A DNA stretch of 64,000 nt from an uncultured Spirochaeta sp. (GCA_913030605.1 CAJWEZ010000004.1:42204-106203), one strand, 5' to 3'; counted from the stretch's first letter, positions 46,456-57,488 are shown. Made by a program: numbers and translations. The notes: generated from the letters alone by a model not told the origin.

Positions 46456-47489
46456 AGTTCGATCCCGTGGTGCAGTCCGGCGGTCTCCGGCAGGCCGAAT
46501 CGAATGTTCATGTTCTGGACCGCCTGCCCCGAGGCTCCCTTCCACAGGTTGTCGATGACCGACATGAGAATGAGGTGGCCGTCCTCCTGCGCCCAGCCGA
46601 TCCGGATGCGATTGCTGCCCCGGACGTGTCGTGTCTCCGGCGGCGTGCCACCGGTGAGTTCCACGAACGGCTCGTCGGCGTAGCGCGCCCGAAGCGCGTC
46701 CACCGCCGTCGCCGGCTGCGACACCGGGACAACGGTCGTCACCGCCATGCCCTGTTTGATCGGCGCCAGGTGCGGGTTAAAGAACACCGGCGGCATCGCC
46801 CCGCCGTTCGCACCCGCCAGTTCCAGGCGCTCGGTGATCTCCGCGCCGTGGCGGTGGCGCGTTCCCGGCGCGTAGGCGTTCGCGTTCTCGTTCCGTTCGG
46901 CGAAGAGGAGGTTCTGCTTCGCCGACCGGCCGGCCCCGGAAATCCCGCTGATCGCGTTGATCACCACCGGTCCGGCCACAAGACCTGCGGCGGCGATCGG
47001 CAGCAGCGGCAGCAGCGCCGCGGTGGGATAGCAGCCGGGGTTGGCGATCACCATCGCCGATGCCAGCTCGTGGCGGTACCATTCGCTGAGCCCGTAGACC
47101 GATTCCGCCTGGTGCGCCGGTTCCGGCGGCGGGGCGCCGTAGGCCGCCTCGAAGCGGCCGGCGTCCACAAAGCGGAAATCGGCGGAGAGATCTATGACCG
47201 GGACACGCCCGAGGACGGGGGCGCACACGGAGGCCGACGCGCCGTGGGGCAGGGCGGAGAATACCACGTCGCCGGGGTCGGCGAGCGCCTCGTCGGGAGA
47301 CACCACCGTCGCGTCCACCGGTCCGTGCGTGACCGCTGCATGCGGAAGGCCGGGGTCGGCCTCCCGAATATCGGTACCCGCGGTACTCCGGGCGGAGGCG
47401 GTAACGCGCTCAACGTCGGGGTGGGTGGAGAGAATTCGCAGCAACAGCATCCCGCCGTAGCCGGACGCACCAAGTACAGTAACTCGCAT
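46452..47489 (-). CDS. argC: N-acetyl-gamma-glutamyl-phosphate reductase
   Basis: ArgC reduces the ArgB product with NADPH. The 345-residue product has the GASGYGGMLLLRIL nucleotide motif, the catalytic Cys in ANPGCYPTAAL and the family motif FNPHLAPIKQGM. Its ATG overlaps the argR stop by one base (TAATG) and its TGA overlaps argB, so translation along the operon is probably coupled. Confidence 0.95.
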   Translation of the reverse strand: MRVTVLGASGYGGMLLLRILSTHPDVERVTASARSTAGTDIREADPGLPHAAVTHGPVDATVVSPDEALADPGDVVFSALPHGASASVCAPVLGRVPVIDLSADFRFVDAGRFEAAYGAPPPEPAHQAESVYGLSEWYRHELASAMVIANPGCYPTAALLPLLPIAAAGLVAGPVVINAISGISGAGRSAKQNLLFAERNENANAYAPGTRHRHGAEITERLELAGANGGAMPPVFFNPHLAPIKQGMAVTTVVPVSQPATAVDALRARYADEPFVELTGGTPPETRHVRGSNRIRIGWAQEDGHLILMSVIDNLWKGASGQAVQNMNIRFGLPETAGLHHGIEL

Positions 47490-47959
47490 TAGTCGTCAAA
47501 CTCCGGAACCCGATCGCGCAGGGTGTTCAGAAAGCTCTCGCGGGAGATGTCCTCGCGCAGCGCCACGAACACGGTATCGTCTCCCGCAACGGTGCCCATC
47601 ACCGCTTCGATGTTGAGGTTGTCGATCGCGATCGCGACGCTGTCGGCGTGGCCGTTCAGCGTCCGGATCACGGCGAAGGCGCCGGTGAAATCCAGGGACA
47701 CGTAGCCGCGGGCAAAATCGATCGCGAAATTGCGTTCCTGCTCGCGGCGAATCTCTTCGCTCGGGAGGCTGTAGAAGTATCCGTCGTTGCCGACGGCCTG
47801 CTTGCCGACCTTCAACAGTTTCAGGTCCCTCGAGAGGGTCGCCTGGGTCACATGAAATCCTTCGGTTTCCAGTCGTCGCAGCAGAGACTCTTGATTGTCT
47901 ATCCGCTCTTCACGGATAATGCGTTTGATCGCCTTGAGGCGCTTCTGTCGTTCTCGCAC
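47489..47959 (-). CDS. argR: arginine repressor
   Basis: ArgR is the arginine-responsive repressor of arginine synthesis. The 156-residue product has the winged-helix DNA-binding domain with VTQATLSRDLKLL and the C-terminal hexamerisation/arginine-binding domain with VMGTVAGDDTVFVA. The start is GTG 47959, with GAGGA 6 nt upstream. It leads its own target operon, and a partial ARG-box-like site lies upstream, so autoregulation is likely. Confidence 0.95.
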   Translation of the reverse strand: MRERQKRLKAIKRIIREERIDNQESLLRRLETEGFHVTQATLSRDLKLLKVGKQAVGNDGYFYSLPSEEIRREQERNFAIDFARGYVSLDFTGAFAVIRTLNGHADSVAIAIDNLNIEAVMGTVAGDDTVFVALREDISRESFLNTLRDRVPEFDD

Positions 47960-47975
47960 CGATAATCCTCGTCAT

Positions 47976-47993
47976 GGTGAATAATTATGCCTG
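47976..47993. promoter_or_regulatory. candidate ARG box upstream of argR
   Basis: TGAAT-AATT-ATGCC (47978-47991) matches the left arm and spacer of the ArgR box (TGAAT-N4-ATTCA) but only three of five bases of the right arm. It lies 17 nt upstream of the argR start. Confidence 0.4.
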
Positions 47994-48049
47994 GTTGCGG
48001 CATAAAGTTACGTCATCAACAGAAGAGTTTCAACAGAGTTTCCCGCTGT

Positions 48050-48078
48050 TTGCTCGGATTTCGAAACCCGTTTACACT
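48050..48078 (+). promoter_or_regulatory. fapA promoter, leaderless type
   Basis: TTGCTC (48050-48055), 17 nt, TACACT (48073-48078), then 8 nt to the ATG at 48087. Confidence 0.5.
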
Positions 48079-48086
48079 CAAACGTG

Positions 48087-49442
48087 ATGGATCGTGACGG
48101 GCTGGTTGAACTCGTCGTCAGTGACGATGGAATGACGGCCACCGCGACGTTTCTTCCTCCGGTTGGAGAGGGACGTCTGCTGGAACCCAACTACGTCGAC
48201 ACTCTCCTCGATTCGCGCGGCGTCGTCTACGGAATCGACACCGATTCCATCGGCGAAACGGTCTTTGCCGTGAATACCGAACGCCGTATCCGTGAGGATG
48301 TGGTCGTTGCCCGGGGTGCCGCTCCCGTCGCGGCCAGACCGGCGTACTGGGAGCTTATCGCGGAGCGCGGCGAGCGAAAACCGCAGTGGAGCGAGGCGGA
48401 GCGGGCGGAATACCGCGAGGTCACCCTGCTCCCGGTGGTCCACGCCGGCGACGTGATCGCCCGGCGGATCCCGGAGCGCGAGGGCGTCGCCGGCTCGACC
48501 GTCCTCGGTGAGGAAATCCCGTTCACGACCGAAACGGTGGAACAGCTCGAACCCGGGGAGCACACCCGCGTCTCCGACAACCGCGTTGTGGCGGAGATCG
48601 GCGGACAGCTTCAGGTTCGCGACGGCGCCTTTCACATCGTGGACCGCCTCGAGATCACCGGCGCCGTGGGCTTCGCCACCGGGAGCATCGAGTTTCCCGG
48701 CGATGTCGTGCTCCGCGGTGAGGTGAAGGACGGGTTTCACATCTGGGCGGGACGTTCGATAACCGCCGCCGTCACCGTCGATGTCTCCGAGGTCTACTGC
48801 CGCGGTGACTTTGCGTCAACCGCGGGAGTGATCGGACGGGGAAAGGCGCTCCTCCGCTGCGGCGGCAAGGTCCAGGCGCGCTTTGCGAGCATGTGTTTTG
48901 TGGAAAGCAAGGCCTCGGTGTTCCTCGACCACTACGCCTACCAGTGCCACATCGGGTGTCAGGATCGCCTTGCGATGGGGAAATCGGGCCGTATCGTGGG
49001 TGGCGTGGTAACCGCCGCGAACGGTGTCCGCGCCCACGCCCTGGGAAACCAGGCCAGCGTTCCGACTGCGGTGCGCGTCGGGATCGATTTCATCGCAGAA
49101 CGCAAGCTCAGACTGATCACGGAGAAGCACCAGGCCGTGACGCTGCGGCTTCAGCGCCTCACCAGTGCGGCAGGCGATGATCCCAGCGACCGACAGATCG
49201 ACATCCTGCACCGCCTGGAGGAAAGCCGGAACCGTCTGGCGATGCAAATGGGTGAGGTCGCCGGCGCCCTGGACGCCAACGAGGCGGCGGAGGTCGTAGT
49301 GGACGGCCCGGTCTATCCCGGCGTCGTGGTCCAGATCTGCCGCAGCAGCTACACAGTCGAACAACAGCTTTCCAACACACGATTTCGCCTGGACAAGGAG
49401 TCCGGCCGCGTGGTGCCGGAACCGCGTACCGCCGATGAGTAG
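48087..49442 (+). CDS. fapA: FapA (DUF342) family protein
   Basis: The 451-residue protein has the DUF342/FapA layout. An N-terminal region is followed by a central right-handed beta-helix (GAVGFATGSIEFPGDVV, VSEVYCRGDFASTAGVIG, GGKVQARFASMCFVESKA) and a C-terminal coiled coil. DUF342 proteins are implicated in polar or cell-surface regulation in some bacteria; the biochemical function is unknown. The ATG at 48087 follows a -10-like TACACT by 8 nt and lacks a ribosome site; an in-frame GTG lies one codon upstream. It overlaps birA by 8 nt. Confidence 0.88.
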   Translation: MDRDGLVELVVSDDGMTATATFLPPVGEGRLLEPNYVDTLLDSRGVVYGIDTDSIGETVFAVNTERRIREDVVVARGAAPVAARPAYWELIAERGERKPQWSEAERAEYREVTLLPVVHAGDVIARRIPEREGVAGSTVLGEEIPFTTETVEQLEPGEHTRVSDNRVVAEIGGQLQVRDGAFHIVDRLEITGAVGFATGSIEFPGDVVLRGEVKDGFHIWAGRSITAAVTVDVSEVYCRGDFASTAGVIGRGKALLRCGGKVQARFASMCFVESKASVFLDHYAYQCHIGCQDRLAMGKSGRIVGGVVTAANGVRAHALGNQASVPTAVRVGIDFIAERKLRLITEKHQAVTLRLQRLTSAAGDDPSDRQIDILHRLEESRNRLAMQMGEVAGALDANEAAEVVVDGPVYPGVVVQICRSSYTVEQQLSNTRFRLDKESGRVVPEPRTADE

Positions 49443-50271
49443 CGCGCCGGGCCGGCGTGTACCGCGGCAGGCCGCCCCCACTGACCCCGCTCAGTCTGTC
49501 GGCCCCACTCGCCCCGCGCGAGGTGCCTCGCCCTGGCCCGAGCTGTTCCGCCCTGTGGTCCCGTCGACCATGGACTGGGCCAGAACGGTCGCGGCGGGAA
49601 CGCCTGGCACGGTTGATGCATTCCGTGTCCGGACCGCGGTGCAGACCGCCGGTCGCGGTCGCCGCGGGGCGCGCTGGCTGGATGTGCCCGGCGCGGCGGT
49701 GCTGACCACACTCGCGATCCGGCGTGGTGGCGCGTGGGACCCCGGTGACCCCAACCCGGCGGTGGTGTCCCTGCGAGTGGGACTCGCGGTCGCCGTTGCC
49801 GTGGAACGCATCGGTCTCCGCGATGTCGGTATCAAGTGGCCCAACGACATCCTGGCGGCGGGGCGCAAGCTCTGCGGTGTTCTGGTGGAGGCGGATCCCC
49901 GGTGGTTCTACGTCGGCATCGGGCTGAACCTGGAATCGCCGATCCCGGCGGACGCCGGAGCCTTCGATTTCCCGCCCACCGGACTGCGGAGCGGCCTGCC
50001 TCCCGAGGCCGCCCCGATCGGCCCGGCCGGAGTGACCGCGGCGATCGACGCGACGCTTGCTGAGACGCTCACGGATCCGGGCTGGAGTGACCGGGTGTCG
50101 GCCCGGCTCCTGTGGCGCGGCGAGGACGTAGTTCTCGTGTCGGAGGGGAGCGTTCTGGCCCACGGGCGGCTCGCGGGGCTCTCTCGGGACGGGGCACTGC
50201 TGCTGGAAGACGCTACCGGGGTGACCTCGCGCCACGTGGCGGGCTCACTGCGCCCCGCGGGTACGCGGTGA
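49435..50271 (+). CDS. birA: biotin--[acetyl-CoA-carboxylase] ligase
   Basis: BirA attaches biotin to the biotin carboxyl carrier protein, needed for malonyl-CoA synthesis. The 278-residue product has the biotinyl-AMP loop GRGRRGARW, the biotin Lys in IKWPNDI and GIGLNLE. There is no N-terminal DNA-binding domain, so it is the non-regulatory type. The first 30 residues are Pro/Ala-rich and unlike the family. Its ATG lies inside the end of fapA. Confidence 0.92.
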   Translation: MSSAPGRRVPRQAAPTDPAQSVGPTRPARGASPWPELFRPVVPSTMDWARTVAAGTPGTVDAFRVRTAVQTAGRGRRGARWLDVPGAAVLTTLAIRRGGAWDPGDPNPAVVSLRVGLAVAVAVERIGLRDVGIKWPNDILAAGRKLCGVLVEADPRWFYVGIGLNLESPIPADAGAFDFPPTGLRSGLPPEAAPIGPAGVTAAIDATLAETLTDPGWSDRVSARLLWRGEDVVLVSEGSVLAHGRLAGLSRDGALLLEDATGVTSRHVAGSLRPAGTR

Positions 50272-50293
50272 GCCCCGGTGGCACGGCCTCTGA

Positions 50294-51967
50294 CTACACC
50301 CGCACCGTAAAGCCGTCGATCTCCACGGCGAGGTCCTGATCAACCCGCGTGGAAACCGGTGGGTTGGGGCCCGGCAGGATCCGGTAGCTCACCGAATAGC
50401 GCGACGGTCCCGGAGAGGGCGGTTCCGTATGGTGGCCCAGGGGAAACCAGCTGTCGCGATACCCGTCGCCGGCCGGGCGCCGCCCGAACGTAAACGCGAG
50501 GGGTACGAGCGCCCCCGGATGAGCCGTGGCAATCCACACCGCCGCGGCGGGCAGATCGACCCGCACCGCCACGCCGGCGACACTGACGCTCATCTCTTCG
50601 GGATCGCCATCCCGGGTTGCGGGAAGGATCGTGACCTCCGCCACCGTTCCATCGGCGGCCATGACAGCCCCCGTCAGCGGCGGGGCCGGTGCGGCGGAAT
50701 CCCGCAGCGGTAACTCGAGCGGGGCGTGGCGCAGACCGCCGAGTCCGGGGAGCCCGTCGTGTGCCGCGGCGTGGTCCGGGTGCGACGCCCTGAAGTTCAG
50801 CGACACGCCGGCGACGGAGTCCAGGGCGAACGCCGTGGTCTGAAGATCGAGGACACCGTCGATGTGCGCCGTCTCGTGAACTCCGCGGACTCGCAGCCCG
50901 GTGAACCACGCGGCGCTCGTCGTTTCCAGAAACCGCAGGTCGCGATCGGTTTGCGTGAAGCCCTGGGCACGGGGCCCCGGTGTGACGGGGGAGCCGCCCA
51001 TCGTCAGCGTGGCCAGACGTCCCCCGGCGAAGGTGGCGCCCACCGATTCGGTGTCCAGGCGCAGCGTTCCGGTGACCCCGCCCTGCAACTCCCGATGGCC
51101 GAACGCCTCATCCGACAGGTCCCGCGCCGCCGCCAGCGCCTCGGTGGTGGGGCGCGGTGACGCCGCCCGCAGCAGCGCCCGCGTTCGGTCGCGGGAGGGA
51201 CCGGACGCGGCCCGGTTCTCCGCACAGGCCGCCGCCCGGAGCGGGTCGATCCAGGCGCCGCCGGACTCCAGACCGCTGCTGAACAGGTGGGCGTCCGGTT
51301 CGGCGCTCGGGGCGCTCAGAGCGTCCCGCCACGCAGCGGCTCCGGCGGCGGTCCCGCGGCGCGCAATGATCTCCCGGGCTGCCGGCACCGTGTCGGCGCG
51401 TGCCGGCGGCAGGAGCAGGTGAAGTCCGCCGTCGGCGGAGGAATCGCCGCCGGAGCCGGCCCGCGCCACGAGCAGATCGGTGGAGAGTACCATCCACCGG
51501 CCGTCGACGAGGAACCACAGGGTGCCGGCGCCGTCGGTGGGCCCGACAAGCGTGGAGCAGCCGTACCCGAGGCACAGCGTCCCGGTTCGCGATCGCTGGA
51601 ACGCCCGGGCCTGGGCAGCCGTGGTCCGTACGGGAAACCCGCTCTCCGGCGGTCGCCCCAGGAGTCGTCCGAGCCCCGTGTCCCACGGGTTGGTGGGTCC
51701 CCAGACGAGGTCCCACTCCAGGTCCTCGGCGGTAAGGTATACACCGTCGGCGCCGCTCCAGCCGCCGGACCAGATCTCGCGGGCGGCGGCGTCCACAGCG
51801 CGCCGAAGGCGGTCCACGGCACCGGTGTCTCCGCTCTCGCGGGCCCACGCCGGGAGCCCCGCAACGTGGAGAACCGGGCGGGCGGCGATCGCCTCCGGCG
51901 ACTCGAGAATCTCCGCAAGAGTCTCAATATCCTGTGGTGAAGTGATCAGGGAAGAGAGAAGAAGCAT
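50294..51967 (-). CDS. large protein of unknown function
   Basis: I do not recognise this 557-residue protein. It has no signal peptide or membrane helix. Its hydrophobicity and Gly/Asp-rich turns suggest a mostly beta, multi-domain soluble protein. A helical N-terminal segment (residues 1-70) precedes a region rich in Trp (WSGGWSGADG, WDLVWGPTNPWD). Codon use is like the neighbours. There is no ribosome site before ATG 51967; TAGACT lies 10 nt upstream. It is convergent with birA and divergent from groEL. A carbohydrate-acting or binding role would suit the Trp-rich, beta-sandwich-like look but is a guess. Confidence 0.65.
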   Translation of the reverse strand: MLLLSSLITSPQDIETLAEILESPEAIAARPVLHVAGLPAWARESGDTGAVDRLRRAVDAAAREIWSGGWSGADGVYLTAEDLEWDLVWGPTNPWDTGLGRLLGRPPESGFPVRTTAAQARAFQRSRTGTLCLGYGCSTLVGPTDGAGTLWFLVDGRWMVLSTDLLVARAGSGGDSSADGGLHLLLPPARADTVPAAREIIARRGTAAGAAAWRDALSAPSAEPDAHLFSSGLESGGAWIDPLRAAACAENRAASGPSRDRTRALLRAASPRPTTEALAAARDLSDEAFGHRELQGGVTGTLRLDTESVGATFAGGRLATLTMGGSPVTPGPRAQGFTQTDRDLRFLETTSAAWFTGLRVRGVHETAHIDGVLDLQTTAFALDSVAGVSLNFRASHPDHAAAHDGLPGLGGLRHAPLELPLRDSAAPAPPLTGAVMAADGTVAEVTILPATRDGDPEEMSVSVAGVAVRVDLPAAAVWIATAHPGALVPLAFTFGRRPAGDGYRDSWFPLGHHTEPPSPGPSRYSVSYRILPGPNPPVSTRVDQDLAVEIDGFTVRV

Positions 51968-52017
51968 GATATCTGTCAGTCTATCGGCCGATGACGCGAA
52001 AATCGCGCAAAAATCTG

Positions 52018-52046
52018 TTGATGATTGGGCAAATCGTTTGTATCTT
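52018..52046 (+). promoter_or_regulatory. groEL promoter
   Basis: TTGATG (52018-52023), 17 nt, TATCTT (52041-52046), with a leader of about 65 nt. No convincing CIRCE element is present. Confidence 0.5.
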
Positions 52047-52078
52047 TCCTCGCGCGAATTAAGCGCACAACACCTTAA

Positions 52079-53779
<1,701 letters not shown>

Positions 53780-53817
53780 CGCCCGTCCCCACGACCCCAG
53801 AACATGGAAAAGTGAAG

Positions 53818-53845
53818 CGGCGGGGCTCTGCCCCGCCGTTTTTTT
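53818..53845 (+). terminator. intrinsic terminator after groEL
   Basis: Perfect 9-bp stem (53818-53826 with 53830-53838), 3-nt loop, seven T. The -10 of the next gene begins 5 nt after it. Confidence 0.95.
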
Positions 53846-53861
53846 CAGGTAGAATGGCACT

Positions 53862-54149
53862 ATGAAGCGCGAAGACTTTGTCTGCACCATCGGGTTCCAG
53901 GGCGACGCGGCGATCGTCGACGGAACCGCCCGCAAGCGATACGGACGGAAGGCGTGGGCCGACCTCCTGGAGGCGGGACTGTACCGTTACGCGTTCTGCG
54001 CCGCCCTCTACGACGACGACCTGGACCGGTTTCTCGAGCGGTTCCGAGCCGCAAGCGGTATCGAGATCCCCTCGGTGGACGCCCTCCGGCGCCTGTTCGG
54101 CGTGTACGCTGTTCCCGATGATCTCACCAAGGTCCAGGTGATCTCCTGA
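53862..54149 (+). CDS. small cytoplasmic protein of unknown function
   Basis: I do not recognise this 95-residue protein. It is mostly helical and charged (LDRFLERFRAASGIEIPSV) with no export signal. Two Cys are present but no metal motif. It has its own -10-like TAGAAT (53850-53855), 6 nt before the ATG and right after the groEL terminator, and no ribosome site. The sequence pattern (a start FVCTIGFQGDAAIVDG and a closing YAVPDDLTKVQVI) looks like a conserved protein rather than a chance ORF. Confidence 0.65.
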   Translation: MKREDFVCTIGFQGDAAIVDGTARKRYGRKAWADLLEAGLYRYAFCAALYDDDLDRFLERFRAASGIEIPSVDALRRLFGVYAVPDDLTKVQVIS

Positions 54150-54165
54150 GCACCGGGAGCTCAAC

Positions 54166-54194
54166 TTGACCCTGCACCGTGGCCGTGATACCGT
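54166..54194 (+). promoter_or_regulatory. yajC-secDF promoter
   Basis: TTGACC (54166-54171), 17 nt, TACCGT (54189-54194) preceded by TGA (extended -10). A leader of about 40 nt ends in an AAAGGA ribosome site before yajC. Confidence 0.65.
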
Positions 54195-54238
54195 ACGCAG
54201 AACTTTCAGTAAAACCTGTATACAAAGGACGATAGATC

Positions 54239-54637
54239 ATGAATACGATGTTTAGCCTGCCGCTGCTGGTGGGTGCCCCGGAAGGCGCTGCCGCCGGTGG
54301 ACCCGCGTCGGTGGCACCGACCCTGGTTACGTTCGGACTTGTTTTCGCGATTTTCTATTTCCTCATCATTCGTCCGCAGAACAAGCGCCAGAAAGAAACC
54401 AAGCAGATGCTTGAAAACCTCAAAAAGGGCGACCGGGTGGTGACGATCGGCGGTATCCGCGGAACGATCTTCTCCATGAAGGACGATGCCGTGGTTCTCA
54501 AGGTCGACGACAACACCAAGATCCAGTTTTCCAAGAGCGCGATCAGTTCTGTAGTGGACAAGAGTTCCGCCGCCGCCAAGGACAGCGGAAAATCTTCCGA
54601 GGACGCCGAAGAGTCCGGCGAGACCGAGTCCAAATAA
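54239..54637 (+). CDS. yajC: preprotein translocase subunit YajC
   Basis: YajC is the small accessory subunit of the SecDF complex. The 132-residue product has one membrane helix (FGLVFAIFYFLIIRPQNKRQKE, motif FYFLIIRPQNKR) followed by the conserved GDRVVTIGGIRGTI domain and an acidic Ser/Lys-rich tail. An AAAGGA site precedes the ATG. It is followed by secD after 32 nt, the usual yajC-secD-secF order. Confidence 0.95.
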   Translation: MNTMFSLPLLVGAPEGAAAGGPASVAPTLVTFGLVFAIFYFLIIRPQNKRQKETKQMLENLKKGDRVVTIGGIRGTIFSMKDDAVVLKVDDNTKIQFSKSAISSVVDKSSAAAKDSGKSSEDAEESGETESK

Positions 54638-54669
54638 CCATATCCCGTTCTCCGACCGGAGTTGCATGA

Positions 54670-56394
54670 ATGACTAAACGACTACGTCTGTTGATCATTC
54701 TGGTACTCGTGGCTTTTGGCGTCGGCGCGATCATGCCGACGCTGCGCTGGTATTTCATGGTACCCGAAGACCAGAAGCTGCTTGCCCAGAGTTCACGAAT
54801 CGAAATCAGGGACTGGGCCCAGAGCCAGGCCCGTACCGCCATCGACGAGTTGCGCGCCAGCGCCGCCGCCGGCGATCCGTTGCCGCAGGACTACACGTTC
54901 CTGACCGACATCGCCGCCGAGAATCTGAAGTCGATCGATGAGCCGGTTCCCGACACCTGGAGCACCACCGATGTCCTCGCGAGTTTCCGCGACGAGACGG
55001 AGGCGTTCCAGGCGCTGGAGGACCACTACCGAAACCAGATCCTGGATCTCAAGGATATGAAGAACCGGATCGTGCAGCTTGGTCTGGACCTTTCCGGCGG
55101 TATCAGCGTCACCCTTGAGGCGGACCGGCAGAGCCTTGCCGACCGACTCGGGCAGCAGCCCACCGCCGCCCAGATGGACGAGGCGGTATCGCTCGCGGTG
55201 GAGATTATCCGCAACCGTATCGACCGCTTCGGCGTGACCGAGCCCCAGATCCGCACGACCGAGAACAATCGAATCGTGATCGAGATTCCCGGTGACAACG
55301 ACCGCGAACGGGTAAACTCGTTCCTCCTCGGCCGTGGCAGCCTCAATTTCCGCATCGTGAACAACGACGCCACGCAGCAGTTGCTGCAGCTGCAGGCCAA
55401 CAATCCGGGCTGGTCACCGGAAATCGACGGGACCCCCGATTTTATCCCGGCGGGAACCGAGGTTTCGGAGTACGTCAAGCGCGACTCCTACGGAATCGAC
55501 GAGCGGGTGAACTGGATCGCGATCTACCAGGATATCGACCAGTACGGCCTCGACGGGTCTCACATTCAGGACGCCCAGGTCGCCCGTGACCCGCTCACCA
55601 ACCAGCCGACGGTCAACTTCGTCCTCGACTCCGAGGGCGCCGACAAGTTTGCGGCGCTTACGCGGGACCACGTGGGAACCTCGCTGGCGATCGTCATGGA
55701 CGATACGGTCCGCGCCTACGCCCGGATTCAGGAGGAGATCCCCACCGGCCAGGTGCGGATCACCGGTTTTTCGGAGGAGGAAGCGCAGAACATCGCCCTG
55801 GTGCTGCGGACCGCAGCGCTTCCGGTTGACCTCAACGTCGTCAACCAGCAGGTGGTTGGTGCATCCCTCGGTGAGACCGCGATCCAGGTCGGACTCCGGT
55901 CGATCGCCCTCGGGTTCATCCTGATCATCATCTTCATGATCCTGTACTACAAGGGTGCCGGTGTGGTCGCCGATGTGGCGCTGATCCTCAACCTGTTCTT
56001 CATCGTGTCGATCCTGTCGGCGTTCAACCTGACGCTGACGCTGACCAGTATCGCCGGTATCATCCTGACCGTCGGTATGGCGGTCGACGCCAACGTCATC
56101 ATCTTCGAACGCATCAAGGAAGAGTACCGTCTGGGCAAGGGCGCCCGGGCATCGGTTCGGGCCGGCTTCCAGAAAGCGTTCTGGACGATCATGGACGCCA
56201 ATATCACCACGTTTATCGCGGCCCTGTTCCTCTCGCAGCTGGGTACCGGACCCATTCAGGGATTCGCCGTCACCCTGGCGGTGGGTATCCTTTCCTCGAT
56301 GTTCACGGCTCTGGTGGTGACGCGGCTGTTCTTCGATTTCAGCACTGAGACGCTCAAGCGGAGCAAGCTCAGCATCGCCTGGAGGAACGCATGA
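54670..56394 (+). CDS. secD: protein-export membrane protein SecD
   Basis: SecD with SecF uses the proton gradient to pull exported proteins across the membrane. The 574-residue product has an N-terminal helix, a long periplasmic P1 region, the conserved LGLDLSGGISVTLEAD motif and a C-terminal block of five membrane helices with GMAVDANVIIFERIKEE. Residues about 30-120, before the first conserved motif, form an extra helical segment not present in many bacteria. I recall this from spirochaete SecD proteins. It overlaps secF as ATGA. Confidence 0.95.
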   Translation: MTKRLRLLIILVLVAFGVGAIMPTLRWYFMVPEDQKLLAQSSRIEIRDWAQSQARTAIDELRASAAAGDPLPQDYTFLTDIAAENLKSIDEPVPDTWSTTDVLASFRDETEAFQALEDHYRNQILDLKDMKNRIVQLGLDLSGGISVTLEADRQSLADRLGQQPTAAQMDEAVSLAVEIIRNRIDRFGVTEPQIRTTENNRIVIEIPGDNDRERVNSFLLGRGSLNFRIVNNDATQQLLQLQANNPGWSPEIDGTPDFIPAGTEVSEYVKRDSYGIDERVNWIAIYQDIDQYGLDGSHIQDAQVARDPLTNQPTVNFVLDSEGADKFAALTRDHVGTSLAIVMDDTVRAYARIQEEIPTGQVRITGFSEEEAQNIALVLRTAALPVDLNVVNQQVVGASLGETAIQVGLRSIALGFILIIIFMILYYKGAGVVADVALILNLFFIVSILSAFNLTLTLTSIAGIILTVGMAVDANVIIFERIKEEYRLGKGARASVRAGFQKAFWTIMDANITTFIAALFLSQLGTGPIQGFAVTLAVGILSSMFTALVVTRLFFDFSTETLKRSKLSIAWRNA

Positions 56395-57455
56395 AACGGG
56401 TATTCGACTTCATGAAAACCCGGGCGGTGATGCTGACCATCTCTGCCCTTGTCATTGTCGGCGGTATCGTCGGCACCGTCACCCAGGGCGGATTCAACCT
56501 GGGAATCGACTTCGAAGCAGGACTCAGCATTACCGCTCAGATCGACACGGGCTCCGATATCACCGTAGCCCAGGTTCGTGACGTTCTGTCGGACTACGAC
56601 GGCGCTCAGGTCCAGCGAATCGGAAGCCCCGACCAGGACCGCTTCGTCATCCGCGTTCGCGACGATGGAACGGTGGACAACTTCCAGCAGGTTGTCGGCG
56701 CCGGGATCCTCGACGACCTGAACACAGGCTTCGACGGAGCCACCATTCAGGAACTGGAACGGGCCTACGTCGGGCCGCGCTTTTCGCAGGACCTGACCCG
56801 GCAGGCGGTCACGCTCACGGTGTTCGCGCTGCTGCTGATCCTTGCGTACCTGTGGTTCCGATTCCGCCTGGGATACGCCCTGGCATCGATCGCAGCGCTG
56901 GTGCACGACGTTCTCGTGATCGTCGGCATCATCGGAACGTTTCAGCTCGAGGTTTCCACGGCGACGATCGCCGCTGTCCTGACGATCATCGGTTACTCGC
57001 TGAACGACACGATCGTTATCTTCGACCGGATTCGTGAGAACGAGGCGCTTCTGCGGGACAGCTCGTTTACCTCGGTGATCAACACCAGTATTTCGCAGAG
57101 CCTGAGCCGGACGCTCATCACCTCGCTGACGACGCTCCTCGCCGTGGCGGCGATCTTCGTCTTCAGCACGGGGCAGATTCAGCTCTTCGCCCTCAAGCTG
57201 ATGCTCGGTGTGATCGTCGGTACCTACTCCTCGGTCTTCGTGGCCTCTCCCGTGCTGCTGGCATGGCAGAAGTCGGCGCGGGCGCGGCAGAAGCGGCGGG
57301 ATGCCGAGCGGTACCGCAAGGGTTCGGTGACCCGAAGCGACGGTGCCGCCGATGCGGACACCCCGTCTGCACAGGCGGCGCAGACCGCCGATGCCGAGGC
57401 GGTCAAACGGGAGCTCGCCCGCAAACGGAGCACCAAAAAAGGCAAGAAACGCTGA
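56391..57455 (+). CDS. secF: protein-export membrane protein SecF
   Basis: SecF partners SecD. The 354-residue product has the FNLGIDFEAGLSI motif (the SecF equivalent of LGLDLSGG), six membrane helices and the conserved GYSLNDTIVIFDRIRENE. The highly charged C-terminal tail is rich in Ala, Lys and Arg. It starts inside the secD stop and is followed by two terminators in tandem. Confidence 0.95.
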   Translation: MKRVFDFMKTRAVMLTISALVIVGGIVGTVTQGGFNLGIDFEAGLSITAQIDTGSDITVAQVRDVLSDYDGAQVQRIGSPDQDRFVIRVRDDGTVDNFQQVVGAGILDDLNTGFDGATIQELERAYVGPRFSQDLTRQAVTLTVFALLLILAYLWFRFRLGYALASIAALVHDVLVIVGIIGTFQLEVSTATIAAVLTIIGYSLNDTIVIFDRIRENEALLRDSSFTSVINTSISQSLSRTLITSLTTLLAVAAIFVFSTGQIQLFALKLMLGVIVGTYSSVFVASPVLLAWQKSARARQKRRDAERYRKGSVTRSDGAADADTPSAQAAQTADAEAVKRELARKRSTKKGKKR

Positions 57456-57459
57456 CCGG

Positions 57460-57481
57460 CCGGTGCCGGACACCGGTTTTT
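57460..57481 (+). terminator. first terminator after secF
   Basis: CCGGTG-ccgga-CACCGG followed by five T. Confidence 0.75.
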
Positions 57482-57488
57482 CCACACA

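Noticed and set aside
47984..47989. Minus-strand CATAAT as argR -10
   Set aside because: No -35 at suitable spacing; possible but too weak to annotate.
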